From assembly GCF_028689785.1 (NCBI RefSeq), contig NZ_JAQVCN010000057.1, forward strand, positions 1-32,442: a DNA stretch of 32,442 nt, written 5' to 3'. The notes under the pieces are model-generated. The model worked only from the letters and a program-made list of their open reading frames with translations, did no database searches and was not told where the DNA came from. Made by a program: the position numbers and the translations under genes. Origin of the DNA: Zoogloea sp. GTDB lineage: Bacteria; Pseudomonadota; Gammaproteobacteria; Burkholderiales; Rhodocyclaceae. Below are positions 9,301 through 17,050 of this stretch, piece after piece. The stretch's first letter is position 1; each line of letters opens with the position of its first letter.

Positions 9301-10435
9301 TGCCTGGAACGGTGAGGGACGTTTCCGCCACGTTGGTGGCCAGCACCACCCGACGCCCCTTCGACGGAGCGAAGACGCGGGCCTGGTCCTGGGCGGACTG
9401 GCGGGCGAACAGGGGCAGCACCTCGGTGCCGGCGGCGTGATGGGCCTTGCGCAGAGCCTCGGCGGCCTCGCGGATCTCCCGCTCGCCGGGCAGAAACACC
9501 AGCACGTCACCGGGGCCGCTGCGATGGGCTTCGTCCACGGCGTCCACCAGGGCGTCGTAGAGGTCGCGGTCCGGGGCACGGCTGTCCTGGCGCGGCGCGG
9601 GTTCGCCGGGGCGCACGGGCTTGGGTTCGTCCCGCTCCACTGGTCGGTAGCGCATCTCGATGGGGTAGAGCCGGCCCGAGACCTCGATCACCGGCGCCGG
9701 CGTGTCGCCTTTGCCGAAGTGGCGGGCAAAGCGCTCGGCGTCGAGGGTGGCCGACGTGACGATCAGCTTCATGTCCGGCCGCTTGGCGAGCAGCTGGCGC
9801 AGGTAGCCGAGCAGAAAGTCGATGTTCAGGCTGCGCTCGTGGGCTTCGTCTATGATCAAAGTGTCATAGGCCGAGAGCAGCGGATCACCCTGGGTTTCGG
9901 CGAGCAGGATGCCATCGGTCATGAGCTTGATGTAGCTCTGGGGCCCGATACGGTCGGTAAAGCGGATCTTGTAGCCCACCGTGCTGCCCAGCTCGCTCTT
10001 GAGCTCCTGGGCGATGCGGCTGGCGGTGGCCCGGGCGGCGATCCGCCGGGGCTGGGTGTGACCGATCAGGCCGGCCACGCCTCGGCCCAGCTCAAGGCAG
10101 ATCTTGGGCAGCTGGGTGGTCTTGCCGGAGCCGGTTTCGCCACACACGATGACCACCTGGTGCTTGCGGATGGCCTCGGCGATCTCGTCCTTGCGCTGAT
10201 TGACCGGCAGGTCGGGCGGAAAATCCGGCTTGGGCAGGCCCTGGGCCCGGGCGATCAGGCGGGCCGCCGAATCGGCGATGCGCAGGCGCAGGGGCTCCGG
10301 CAGCTCGGCCAGGCTGCGCGGGCGCCTGGGCAGGCGGCGCAGATCGCGGCGCAGGGCCGGGCGGTCGGCCGACAGGCACTGTTCGAGCAGGGAATAGGGA
10401 TCTTGCAGGTCTTGCCTGTGTTGCGGAGAGGCCAT
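6356..10435 (-). CDS. hrpA: ATP-dependent RNA helicase HrpA (DEAH box)
   Basis: Very large DEAH/RHA helicase of 1359 residues, near the usual length of about 1300. Walker A GETGSGKTT is at 99-107, the DEAH box at 196-199 and motif III SAT at 228-230. Motif VI, QRAGRCGR, and the helicase-associated and OB-fold regions follow. The C-terminal third is the DUF3418 region found only in bacterial HrpA. In E. coli, HrpA acts on mRNA, including fimbrial transcripts, and rescues stalled ribosomes. The ATG at 10435 is preferred: the in-frame ATG at 10513 would overlap the end of crcB and add 26 residues of non-helicase sequence. A very long open frame on the opposite strand is a shadow of this gene. 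Confidence 0.96.
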   Translation of the reverse strand: MASPQHRQDLQDPYSLLEQCLSADRPALRRDLRRLPRRPRSLAELPEPLRLRIADSAARLIARAQGLPKPDFPPDLPVNQRKDEIAEAIRKHQVVIVCGETGSGKTTQLPKICLELGRGVAGLIGHTQPRRIAARATASRIAQELKSELGSTVGYKIRFTDRIGPQSYIKLMTDGILLAETQGDPLLSAYDTLIIDEAHERSLNIDFLLGYLRQLLAKRPDMKLIVTSATLDAERFARHFGKGDTPAPVIEVSGRLYPIEMRYRPVERDEPKPVRPGEPAPRQDSRAPDRDLYDALVDAVDEAHRSGPGDVLVFLPGEREIREAAEALRKAHHAAGTEVLPLFARQSAQDQARVFAPSKGRRVVLATNVAETSLTVPGIRYVVDTGLARLKRYSHRNKVEQLQIEKIAQSAARQRAGRCGRVSDGVCFRLYDEEDFNKRPAHTDPEILRSSLAGVILRMKSLKLGEVADFPFIDAPLPRMVADGYQLLAELGAVEEVEGAAVMNLTPIGRELAKLPLDPKIGRMILAARDRGSLAEVLVIAAALSTQDVRERPPERQAAADQAHARFRGAEHEQKSEFLWFWNLWKAWEEVQRHETSSKQKAWCKTHFLSWLRLREWRDVYNQLHTLCAEHGWKENDQPASYEAIHKALLTGLMGHVGCKIEDASGPAAGSYLGARGIKFWPHPGSAIAKKAGKWIMGAELVDTSRLFARCLARIEPEWLEEVGEHLLKRQVSEPHWSKASGAVRAWERGTLYGLTVYPRRGVSYREIDPALCRELFIREGLVQGEIAEGPARGMAFLAHNRRLVAEIERLEHKSRRPDVLVDEELIYAFYDAKLPPDVLDLASFEAWRKNTEKKAPKALQLTRDQLMRHDAEGITTDRFPSSLEVLGQKLKLTYLHAPGESDDGVTLTVPLAMLNQVPANRCEWLVPGLLEEKVMALLKTVPQKHRHRLQPMAESAGAFMERFDGGDFDTDEPLIKMLQRFVEERVSLKLPMESFRPENLNPHCFMNFRVQDEHGRIIGQSRNLAELRTKYRDQVAARFQSARIVPAAEAPTPRKGPAPEGKQAAAAAAPASDKALAGFTGWTFGALPELLEVKVAGRDIVGFPALHDDGSSVSLRPYDTPEEAARVHRGGLARLFALELSAQVKAIEKLPGIRDLALQFINYGSEAELKAQLVTATLERCCLLEPLPGDADSFARRCQEAKPRITLVAQELMRLSGQLIAEHATMTKRVAGLKTFPDVVADINAQVSRLMPKNFLVALPYERIAQIPRYLKGVTVRIDKLRTSPARDAQLMADWKSLAQPFEREWLAKAKAGVTDPQLEDFRWMLEELRVGLFAQELKTPMPVSVKRLQKIWDSRPR

Positions 10436-10485
10436 CGGGATTGCAGAGAACGCAGAAAATCGATCGAAAACGCGGATCGGTGGAT

Positions 10486-10890
10486 TCAGGAGCGCAGGCT
10501 GTGCACGGTCCACATGCCCAGTGCGGTCATCGACAGGGAGCCGAGCAGGTGCAGCGCCGCTGCGCCGGCCGCCCAGGCATAGCGGGCGGTATCGATCAGG
10601 TGCACCACCTCAGCCGAAAACGACGAGAAGGTGGTGAGCCCACCGAGAAAACCGGTCACCACAAACAGGCGCAGCTCGGGGGGCAGCTCGGGGCGGAAGG
10701 CAAAGAAGGCCACAGCCACCCCCACCAGGTAGCCACCGAGCAGGTTGGCGGCCAGGGTGCCGAGGGGCATCTGCGCCAGCACCGGGTTGAGCCGCAAGCC
10801 CAGCCACCAGCGCAGCCAGGCACCGAAGGCTGCTCCGAAACCAATCGCAACGACGGAAAGGAAAGGGAAATGAGGGGCATGGGTGGGCAT
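10486..10890 (-). CDS. crcB: Fluoride ion channel CrcB/Fluc
   Basis: Small inner-membrane protein of 134 residues with four membrane helices, the standard size for a single-domain Fluc subunit, which works as an antiparallel dimer exporting fluoride. Conserved family stretches are visible: GAWLRWWLG (23-31), LAANLLGGYLVGV (47-59) with the family Asn, and GFLGGLTTFSSFS (80-92), which holds the Thr/Phe/Ser residues lining the fluoride path and the central sodium site. The ATG at 10890 gives a normal N terminus; the frame runs open far upstream but that part is antisense to the signalling gene at 11059. It precedes hrpA by 50 bases, so the two may be co-transcribed. No fluoride riboswitch was found in the 168-base gap upstream. 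Confidence 0.93.
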   Translation of the reverse strand: MPTHAPHFPFLSVVAIGFGAAFGAWLRWWLGLRLNPVLAQMPLGTLAANLLGGYLVGVAVAFFAFRPELPPELRLFVVTGFLGGLTTFSSFSAEVVHLIDTARYAWAAGAAALHLLGSLSMTALGMWTVHSLRS

Positions 10891-11058
10891 GGGCCGGATT
10901 TTACTCTGCCCGGGCCCGGACTGCCCGCAACGTCCGAGAATCGGGCCGAACGTGATGGATTCCCTCAAGCCGCCAGCATCAGGGCCGATATCCGCTGCGT
11001 GCTTCCGCAACCGGCCGTGCCCGCCCCGAGCTTTCGACGGCCTCAGCCTGGAGATTCG

Positions 11059-12606
11059 ATGTCCCGCCTCGACCACCCTGCCCAAGCCACGCCGCAGCTT
11101 CTCTTCCAGCCGCGTTTCGACGGCCGCAGCGGCATGCTCGTCGGCGCCAAACTGTACCTGGCCAGGCCCGGAAGCCCGGACAAGATGGTCATCCAGCATG
11201 CGGATCCGGATGATCTCCAGCCCCTGCAGGCCGCTTGCCGGCTGGTCAGCGGATGGAACGCCACCCACCGGCAACGCATCGTCCTGACCATCGGGGCGAA
11301 GCTGGAAGTGCTGTGCGCCCCGGCGTTTTCCCACACCCTGAACTCGGTGCTGCTCGAATCCCGGCTGGAGCCCGACTGCCTGGCGCTCAACATCATCACC
11401 GAGCATGGCGAGGTGACCGACACCGCCGCCGCCGCCCTGAGCCACCTGAAGGCCTGTGGTGTGCGCTTCACCATCAGCGCAGCCAGCCAGGCTAACGCCC
11501 TGCTGGCCTGGGCCGGCCGGCTGCCGGTGGACTGCATCGAGGTGCCGGCGGAACTGGTGCAGGATGTGAGCACCGACCCGGAGGGCGTCGCCGTCGTACG
11601 GGCATTGGTCAGCCGGGCCCACCGGATGAACCTGTCAGTCAGCGCCAAAGGTATCCATAGCGCTCAGGTGGCCTCGGTGATGCAGGCATGCGGCTGTGAT
11701 TACCTCCAGGGCCCCCTGCTCGGCCAACCCCTGACGCCCGAAGACTTCGAACACGGCATGATCCATGACATGCGCCTGGACAGCAGCCTGCTACGGGGCC
11801 CCACCGCCGAGCGCACCCTTCTTCTGGTCGACGACGAGGAGAACATCCTGTCATCCCTGCGCCGCCTGCTGCGCCGCGACGGCTATACCATCCTTACCGC
11901 CACCAGTGGCCAGCTGGGGCTTGAGGCGCTGGCCACCCACCGGGTGGACGTGATCGTCTCCGACCAACGCATGCCCGGCATGACAGGGGTCGAGTTTCTG
12001 CACAAGGCCAAAGACATGTACCCGGACACGGTGCGCCTGGTGCTGTCGGGTTACACCGACCTGCAATCGGTCACCGATGCGATCAACGAAGGCGCCATTT
12101 ACAAATTTCTGACTAAGCCCTGGGATGACGCGATGCTACGGGCCAACATCGAGGAAGCCTTTCGTCGCAAAGCCCTTTCGGACGACAACCAGCGTCTGGC
12201 TGCCGGGCTGCAGCATGCCAATCGGGAACTGGAACGCATCAACGAACGCCTCACCAATGTGCTTGCAGACCAGGAGCGCCGCCTGGGGATGGATGAAGCC
12301 GCCCTCAACCTGACCCAGGAGGCCCTGGCGGTGATGCCCCTGCCGGTGCTGGGTGTCGATCCGGGGGGGATGATCGCCTTTGCCAACCGCGCCGCCGAGA
12401 AGCTCTTTGCCGAGCAGGCCCCCTTGCTCGGTCTCGGTGCGGAGGAGGTGCTGCCCGAAACCCTTCTTCCGCTGGTCCGGGCCAGCACCGGCCAGGCCGA
12501 TCTGCACTGCGGCAGCCGCCTGTTCAGGGTCGAGGCCCACCCCCTAGGCAGCCCGTTGGCAAACCGCGGCTGCCTGCTCACTTTCAGCCACTCCACCCCC
12601 CCATGA
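11059..12606 (+). CDS. Degenerate EAL domain-REC-PAS-like signalling protein
   Basis: Cytoplasmic protein of 515 residues. Residues about 12-240 have the fold pattern of an EAL domain but without the catalytic motifs: the EAL position reads GAKLYL (29-34), the DDFGTG position reads SAASQA (140-145), and the VAEGVE position reads VSAKGI (194-199). The ending YLQGPLLGQPL still matches the family. It is thus likely a non-catalytic c-di-GMP or protein-binding module. A receiver domain follows (252-368) with DDE at 258-260, phosphoacceptor D302 in VSDQRMPG, S330 and K353. A coiled coil (about 370-410) and a PAS-like domain (about 418-515) close the protein. The start at 11059 has GGAG just upstream. 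First gene of a five-gene operon; its receiver is probably a target of the kinase encoded at 13763. The order EAL-REC-PAS, with a receiver in the middle, is unusual. Confidence 0.85.
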   Translation: MSRLDHPAQATPQLLFQPRFDGRSGMLVGAKLYLARPGSPDKMVIQHADPDDLQPLQAACRLVSGWNATHRQRIVLTIGAKLEVLCAPAFSHTLNSVLLESRLEPDCLALNIITEHGEVTDTAAAALSHLKACGVRFTISAASQANALLAWAGRLPVDCIEVPAELVQDVSTDPEGVAVVRALVSRAHRMNLSVSAKGIHSAQVASVMQACGCDYLQGPLLGQPLTPEDFEHGMIHDMRLDSSLLRGPTAERTLLLVDDEENILSSLRRLLRRDGYTILTATSGQLGLEALATHRVDVIVSDQRMPGMTGVEFLHKAKDMYPDTVRLVLSGYTDLQSVTDAINEGAIYKFLTKPWDDAMLRANIEEAFRRKALSDDNQRLAAGLQHANRELERINERLTNVLADQERRLGMDEAALNLTQEALAVMPLPVLGVDPGGMIAFANRAAEKLFAEQAPLLGLGAEEVLPETLLPLVRASTGQADLHCGSRLFRVEAHPLGSPLANRGCLLTFSHSTPP

Positions 12607-12917
12607 ATACGGCCCTGGTGCAGCCTCTCGAACAGACGCAGCCGGGTGCCGTACTCGCCGCCCCGGTGACCGACTCCGCTGGCACGGTGCTCCTGCCCGC
12701 GGGCCTCAGCCTTACCGCGGCCCACCTGGAAAGCCTGCAGCGGCGGGGCATCGGCATGCTGACCATCTGCCCGCAGGAGGATCCCGAGGCCGTCGCCCGC
12801 CAACACGAGAAGATCCGCGCGCGGGTCATGTACCTGTTCCGCCACACCGCCGACGAGGCAGGCTCCCAGGCCCTGCTCCACGCGGTGCTGGCCTTCCGCC
12901 AGGCATCTGGAAGATGA
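12603..12917 (+). CDS. Small stand-alone module resembling the HD-GYP partner tail
   Basis: Protein of 104 residues without signal peptide or membrane segment. Its first half (PGAVLAAPVTDSAGTVLLPAG, with LSLTAAHLESLQRRGI after it) resembles the C-terminal module of the REC/HD-GYP protein in the same operon (its residues 377-424: PGMVLARDLV, then GVMLLAADFVLDEGLIRQLRELE). Short domains with this PG-x-VLA pattern commonly accompany HD-GYP or HDOD proteins. The second half is helical and charged. The start overlaps the preceding stop by four bases (ATGA) and its stop overlaps the next start in the same way, so its translation is likely coupled to both neighbours. No ribosome-binding site of its own is evident. 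A non-catalytic partner of the HDOD or HD-GYP protein is the most natural guess, but that is inference. Confidence 0.75.
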   Translation: MNTALVQPLEQTQPGAVLAAPVTDSAGTVLLPAGLSLTAAHLESLQRRGIGMLTICPQEDPEAVARQHEKIRARVMYLFRHTADEAGSQALLHAVLAFRQASGR

Positions 12918-13759
12918 AACCGCCAAGCCTCGACGAGATGATCGGCCAAGTGCAGAAGCTGCCCTCGATGCCGACGGTAGCGATCGAGGTGCTACGGTCC
13001 ATGGCCGGCGCCGACATTGACATCGACACTCTGGCCCGGCAGATCACCCAGGATCAGGTCATTACCGCCCGGGTGCTGCGGGTCGCCAACTCGCCCTTCT
13101 ACGGGCTGCAATCACGGGTCGGGTCGATCCACGACGCCATCGTGGTGGTGGGCCTATCTGCCATCCGCTCGCTGGTGCTGGCCGCATCGGTGATGTCCGG
13201 CCTACCGGCCATCCGCTGCCCGGGCTTCAGCCAGCACCGCTTCTGGCGGCACGTGCTGGGCACCGCGGTCGCTGCCCAGGCACTGGCGCGCCCCCTGAAA
13301 CGCCCCCCGGAGGCACTGTTTCTCGCCGGTCTCCTCCATGACATCGGGCGCCTGGCCATGCTGGTGCTCTACCCCACGGACTTCACCACCGTGCTGGGCA
13401 TCGCAGCAGCCAGGGACTGCCGCCTTGAAGACGCCGAGCGCAGCCACTTCGGCTACGACCACAGCGAAGTGGGCGCCGCCCTGGCCCAGCGCTGGAACTT
13501 CCCCGCCGACATCGTCGACGCCCTGGCCTGGCATCATCGACCGGCCCTGGGCCTGCCCGGTGGCCTGGCCGGCATCATCCACTACGCCGACGCCATCGCC
13601 CACGCCCTGGATCTGGACCAGGACGGCGATCAACCCGGCCAGATGCCCAGTCTGGACCAGGACGCGGTGAGCGCTCTGGGGCTTGACTGGGAAAGCCTGA
13701 ACGCCGTGCTGGCCGAAACGCAGGCACGCTTCGACAGCTACGAACCCCTGCTTGGATAG
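12914..13759 (+). CDS. HDOD domain signalling protein
   Basis: Cytoplasmic protein of 281 residues made of a single HDOD domain (about 8-215) plus a short acidic tail. The family start LPSMPTVAIEVL and the NSPFYG segment (59-64) are evident. HD-type metal ligands are retained: H113 in FWRHVLG, H142-D143 in GLLHDIGR, H183 in YDHSEVG, H207-H208 and D226. HDOD proteins serve mostly as regulatory platforms in stress, motility and c-di-GMP pathways, and nucleotide hydrolysis has generally not been shown for them. Third gene of the operon: overlaps the small module gene by four bases and ends three bases before the kinase gene. Tight coupling to a kinase and two receiver proteins suggests it is an output or scaffold of the same pathway. 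Confidence 0.9.
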   Translation: MKPPSLDEMIGQVQKLPSMPTVAIEVLRSMAGADIDIDTLARQITQDQVITARVLRVANSPFYGLQSRVGSIHDAIVVVGLSAIRSLVLAASVMSGLPAIRCPGFSQHRFWRHVLGTAVAAQALARPLKRPPEALFLAGLLHDIGRLAMLVLYPTDFTTVLGIAAARDCRLEDAERSHFGYDHSEVGAALAQRWNFPADIVDALAWHHRPALGLPGGLAGIIHYADAIAHALDLDQDGDQPGQMPSLDQDAVSALGLDWESLNAVLAETQARFDSYEPLLG

Positions 13760-13762
13760 GCC

Positions 13763-15562
13763 ATGTCCCACCTACCCTCTCCCTACCCCCTGTCCGGCAC
13801 CCTGTTTCCCCTCGCCGAATGCCTCAGCTCGGGGCTGCTGCTGCACCGGGGCGGCAAGGTTCTGTATGCCAACCGGGCCATGTCCCGGCTAAGCGGCTTC
13901 AGCCCCAACGAACTGATCGAAAAGGATTTCTGGGCCTTCTACCCGCCCGGAGTGAACGACACCATCCGCGAGCGCGGTCTCGCCCGACTTACCGGCGAAC
14001 ACCCGGTAGCCCGCTACGAGACGCTGCTGATCACCCGCTCCGGTGACGAGCGCTGGGTAGAGCTGTCCGTCTCCGACGAAAGCCTCCAGGGCCAGCGCAC
14101 CATCGTCTGCAACTTCATTGATGTAACCGAGCGCAAGCGCGCCGAGGCGGCCCAAAAGCAGGCCCAGCAATTGCTGACCCAGATCATCGATGCCGACCCG
14201 GTGCCGACCCTGGTGATCAACGCCCGGCACGTGGTCACCCACTGGAACCACGCCTGCGAACAGGTCATCGGGCTACCCGCCAGTGAGCTCGTCGGCACCT
14301 GTAATCAATGGTCTGCCTTCTATCCCAGCCAGCGGCCAATCATGGCCGACCTGATCGTGTCGGGGCAGATAGAAGACATGCTTGAGTTCTATGGCAGCAA
14401 GAAACTGCGGCGCTCACCACTGATCGACGGCGCCTACGAGGCCGAGGACTTCTTCCCTCAGATGGGCGAGAAGGGCCGCTGGCTGTACTTCACCGCCACC
14501 CCCCTGCGCAATGCCCTGGGTGAAATCATCGGCGCCATCGAAACCTTGCAAGACATCACTGAACGCAAGACAGCCGAGACCGAGCTGCTGCGCATGCACG
14601 CCGACCTGGAGGCCAAAGTGGCCCGTCGTACCGAGCAGCTGCAACAGGCCAAGGCCAACCTGGAGCAGGATATCGCCCGCAGGGAACAGGCCGAAGCGGA
14701 GCTCCTCAAGCGCTATGCCGAACTCACCGAGCTCAACTGTCGCCTGCAGGACACCCGGCAACAGCTCGTCCAGTCCGAAAAAATGGCCTCCATCGGCCAG
14801 CTCGCTGCCGGGGTGGCCCATGAGATCAACAACCCCATCGGCTACGTCAACTCCAACATCCGCAGTCTGAAGGGCTACGTGGAACAGCTTCTCAGCGTGG
14901 TGGGCTGCTACGAGAGCAGCGAGGTCGCCCTACCCCCGGACGAGCAGGCCCGCATCCAGGCCGCCCGGAAAGCGGCCGATTTCGACTATCTGCGCGACGA
15001 CATCCACCAGTTGCTCAGCGAATCCGAGGAGGGCACCAACCGGGTCCGCCAGATCGTCCAGGACCTGCGCGACTTCTCCCGGGCCGAAACGACCCAGGAC
15101 TGGCAAGCCGCCGACCTCCACCACGGCCTCGACAGCACCCTCAACATCGCCAGCAACGAAATCAAGTACCGGGCCGACGTTATCCGGCATTATGGCTCGC
15201 TCCCCCTTGTGGAATGCCTGCCTTCCCAGCTCAACCAGGTCTTCATGAACCTCTTTGTCAATGCGGCCCAGGCCATGCCCGACGGAGAACGCGGCACCAT
15301 CACCGTACGCACCGGCGTCCAGGGCGAGGACGTGTGGATCGAGGTGGCCGACAACGGCCAAGGCATCCCCCTGGAGATCATGGACAAGATCTTCGACCCC
15401 TTCTTCACCACCAAACCCATCGGCAAAGGGACCGGCCTCGGCCTCTCCCTGTCCTATGGCATCGTGCAAAACCACCGCGGCAACATCAGTGTTAGCAGCA
15501 CGCCCGGTGCGGGTACCACCTTCCGCATCACCCTGCCCGTCCACCACGACGCGTCTGTCTGA
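13763..15562 (+). CDS. PAS-PAS sensor histidine kinase
   Basis: Soluble kinase of 599 residues without membrane segments. An N-terminal PAS (about 15-125) and a second PAS with PAC (about 137-268) each end in the (V/I)TERK linker. A coiled coil (about 270-340) leads to the dimerisation/phosphoacceptor domain with H353 in [13 protein letters not shown] and the catalytic domain: N box around N496-N500, G1 DNGQGIP (530-536), F box FDPFFTT (544-550) and G2 GTGLGLS (556-562). All kinase motifs look intact. The HEINNP type of H box is that of the NtrB/HK4-like group. There is no receiver in the protein, so its partners are most likely the two receivers encoded at either end of the operon. The start follows the HDOD stop by three bases, with AGG just before it. 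The absence of membrane segments suggests a cytoplasmic cue (redox, gas or small ligand); no cofactor-binding residue could be assigned. Confidence 0.93.
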   Translation: MSHLPSPYPLSGTLFPLAECLSSGLLLHRGGKVLYANRAMSRLSGFSPNELIEKDFWAFYPPGVNDTIRERGLARLTGEHPVARYETLLITRSGDERWVELSVSDESLQGQRTIVCNFIDVTERKRAEAAQKQAQQLLTQIIDADPVPTLVINARHVVTHWNHACEQVIGLPASELVGTCNQWSAFYPSQRPIMADLIVSGQIEDMLEFYGSKKLRRSPLIDGAYEAEDFFPQMGEKGRWLYFTATPLRNALGEIIGAIETLQDITERKTAETELLRMHADLEAKVARRTEQLQQAKANLEQDIARREQAEAELLKRYAELTELNCRLQDTRQQLVQSEKMASIGQLAAGVAHEINNPIGYVNSNIRSLKGYVEQLLSVVGCYESSEVALPPDEQARIQAARKAADFDYLRDDIHQLLSESEEGTNRVRQIVQDLRDFSRAETTQDWQAADLHHGLDSTLNIASNEIKYRADVIRHYGSLPLVECLPSQLNQVFMNLFVNAAQAMPDGERGTITVRTGVQGEDVWIEVADNGQGIPLEIMDKIFDPFFTTKPIGKGTGLGLSLSYGIVQNHRGNISVSSTPGAGTTFRITLPVHHDASV

Positions 15563-15570
15563 GCCCAAGC

Positions 15571-16866
15571 ATGAATACATCCACCGAGAACACCAGCTTC
15601 ACCCTCCTGTGCGTAGACGATGAAGCCAACATCCTGTCATCCCTGCGACGCCTGTTCCGCCCCCATGGCTACACCGTGCTGGTGGCCGGCGGCGGCGTCG
15701 AAGGCCTTGAGATCCTCGACCGGGAACACGTGGACCTGATCATCTCCGACATGCGCATGCCGGGCATGGACGGAGCCACCTTCCTGGCCGAAGCCCGCCA
15801 GCGCCATCCGGACACCGTGCGTCTGCTCCTCACCGGCTATGCCGACATGGAATCCACCATCGCAGCCATCAATGCCGGCCAGATCGCCCGCTACATCTCC
15901 AAGCCCTGGAACGATCAGGATGTGGTGCTGACCGTGCGCGAGGCGCTCGAACGCAAGGCCCTGGAGCGTGAGAAAACCCGTCTGGAAAAGCTCACCTCCG
16001 CCCAAAACGAGGAACTGAAGGCACTCAACGCCAGCCTCGAAGAGAAGGTCGAAGCCCGCACCAGCGAGCTGAAAGTGGCCCACGAGAAGCTCAAACAGAA
16101 CTTCCTGACCTCCATCCGGGTGTTCTCCAACCTGATCGAGCTTCGCGAAGGCGTGATCTCCGGCCACTCCCGACGGGTCGCCGACCTGGCCCGCAAAATC
16201 GCCCTCAAGCTCAACTTCCCGGCCTCCGACGCCCAGGATGTGATGCTGGCGGGCCTACTCCACGACGTGGGCAAGATCGGCCTGCCCGACGAACTGCTGT
16301 CCAAGCCGGTATCCCACATGAGTGGGGACGAACTCGGCCTGCTACGCAAGCACCCGGTCACCGGCCAAGCCGCCCTGATGGGCCTGGAAAACCTGCGCAA
16401 GGCGGGCACCTTTATCCGCGGTCACCACGAACGCTGGGACGGCCAGGGCTACCCGGACCGTCTCTCTGGCCTGGCGATTCCCTATGGCGCCCGGGTGTTG
16501 GCCGTGGCCAACGATTTCGACGCCCTGCAGATCGGCACTTTGTCGCCACGCAAGCTGAAGCAGGACGAGGCAGTCGCCTTCATCCAGCAGAACCGGGGAA
16601 AACGCTACTGCCCGCAGGTCGTGGACGCACTGGTCGATGTGCTTGGCGCCGCGGAGACCGTCGCCAGCAGCAGCAATGAACTGACCCCATCCTCCCTCAA
16701 ACCGGGCATGGTGCTGGCGCGAGACCTGGTCACCCGTGACGGGGTGATGCTACTGGCCGCCGACTTTGTGCTCGATGAGGGTCTGATCCGCCAACTGCGC
16801 GAACTCGAAGCGTCGGAGGGCAACCGCCTGTCCATCGCCATCCGCCCGGAACGTCGCCCGGCCTGA
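15571..16866 (+). CDS. RpfG-type response regulator: REC plus HD-GYP c-di-GMP phosphodiesterase
   Basis: Cytoplasmic protein of 431 residues. The receiver (about 10-128) has DDE at 16-18, phosphoacceptor D60 in ISDMRMPG, T88 in LLTGY and K111. A coiled coil (about 130-178) joins it to the HD-GYP domain (about 180-360) with H199, H231-D232 in LLHDVGKIG, H261, H285-H286 and the GYP motif at 293-295 in RWDGQGYP, all of which look intact for metal binding and c-di-GMP hydrolysis. A C-terminal module (about 370-425) resembles the small protein encoded at 12603. The gene starts eight bases after the kinase stop and ends the operon. Expected role: phosphorylation by the operon's kinase adjusts c-di-GMP breakdown. 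Its receiver shares a 20-base identical stretch with the receiver of the first gene. Confidence 0.93.
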   Translation: MNTSTENTSFTLLCVDDEANILSSLRRLFRPHGYTVLVAGGGVEGLEILDREHVDLIISDMRMPGMDGATFLAEARQRHPDTVRLLLTGYADMESTIAAINAGQIARYISKPWNDQDVVLTVREALERKALEREKTRLEKLTSAQNEELKALNASLEEKVEARTSELKVAHEKLKQNFLTSIRVFSNLIELREGVISGHSRRVADLARKIALKLNFPASDAQDVMLAGLLHDVGKIGLPDELLSKPVSHMSGDELGLLRKHPVTGQAALMGLENLRKAGTFIRGHHERWDGQGYPDRLSGLAIPYGARVLAVANDFDALQIGTLSPRKLKQDEAVAFIQQNRGKRYCPQVVDALVDVLGAAETVASSSNELTPSSLKPGMVLARDLVTRDGVMLLAADFVLDEGLIRQLRELEASEGNRLSIAIRPERRPA

Positions 16867-16995
16867 GCTGCGGGCCCAGCACGACCACCCGACAAGCCGC
16901 AGAAGCTTGACGGGCGGTCACCTTAGCCATACCAACGCAGGCCCTATTATCCATATCAATTAGCTGAACGAAGCCGCTCGGGGCGGCTGCTGGGG

Positions 16996-17001
16996 TATGA
17001 T
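16996..17001 (+). promoter_or_regulatory. Possible -10 element of the desaturase gene
   Basis: TATGAT matches the -10 consensus at five of six positions, about 50 bases upstream of the ATG at 17051. No good -35 lies 17 bases before it. Instead, an A/T-rich patch (about 16943-16968) and a small hairpin, AGCCGC (16972-16977) with GCGGCT (16983-16988), occupy that area. The hairpin could alternatively end the preceding operon. The 184-base gap contains no gene. Confidence 0.4.
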
Positions 17002-17050
17002 CGGGCGCGCCACACAGCTCCCATAATCAATATCTCCCCAAGCAGACAGC

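Noticed and set aside
6335-10582. A 1415-codon open frame on the plus strand opposite hrpA
   Set aside because: It is the mirror of hrpA codon bias in high-GC DNA. Its translation is low-complexity, rich in Gly, Gln, His, Leu and Val, with no domain, whereas the minus strand shows every HrpA motif.
10891-11058. Fluoride riboswitch upstream of crcB
   Set aside because: The conserved GGCGATGG start and the companion elements of the crcB motif are not present on the minus strand; only an isolated CTGATG is seen.
11059-16866. An anti-phage defence island built around HD or receiver proteins
   Set aside because: All five genes fit ordinary two-component and c-di-GMP signalling; there is no nuclease, nucleotidyltransferase, toxin or mobile-element gene.
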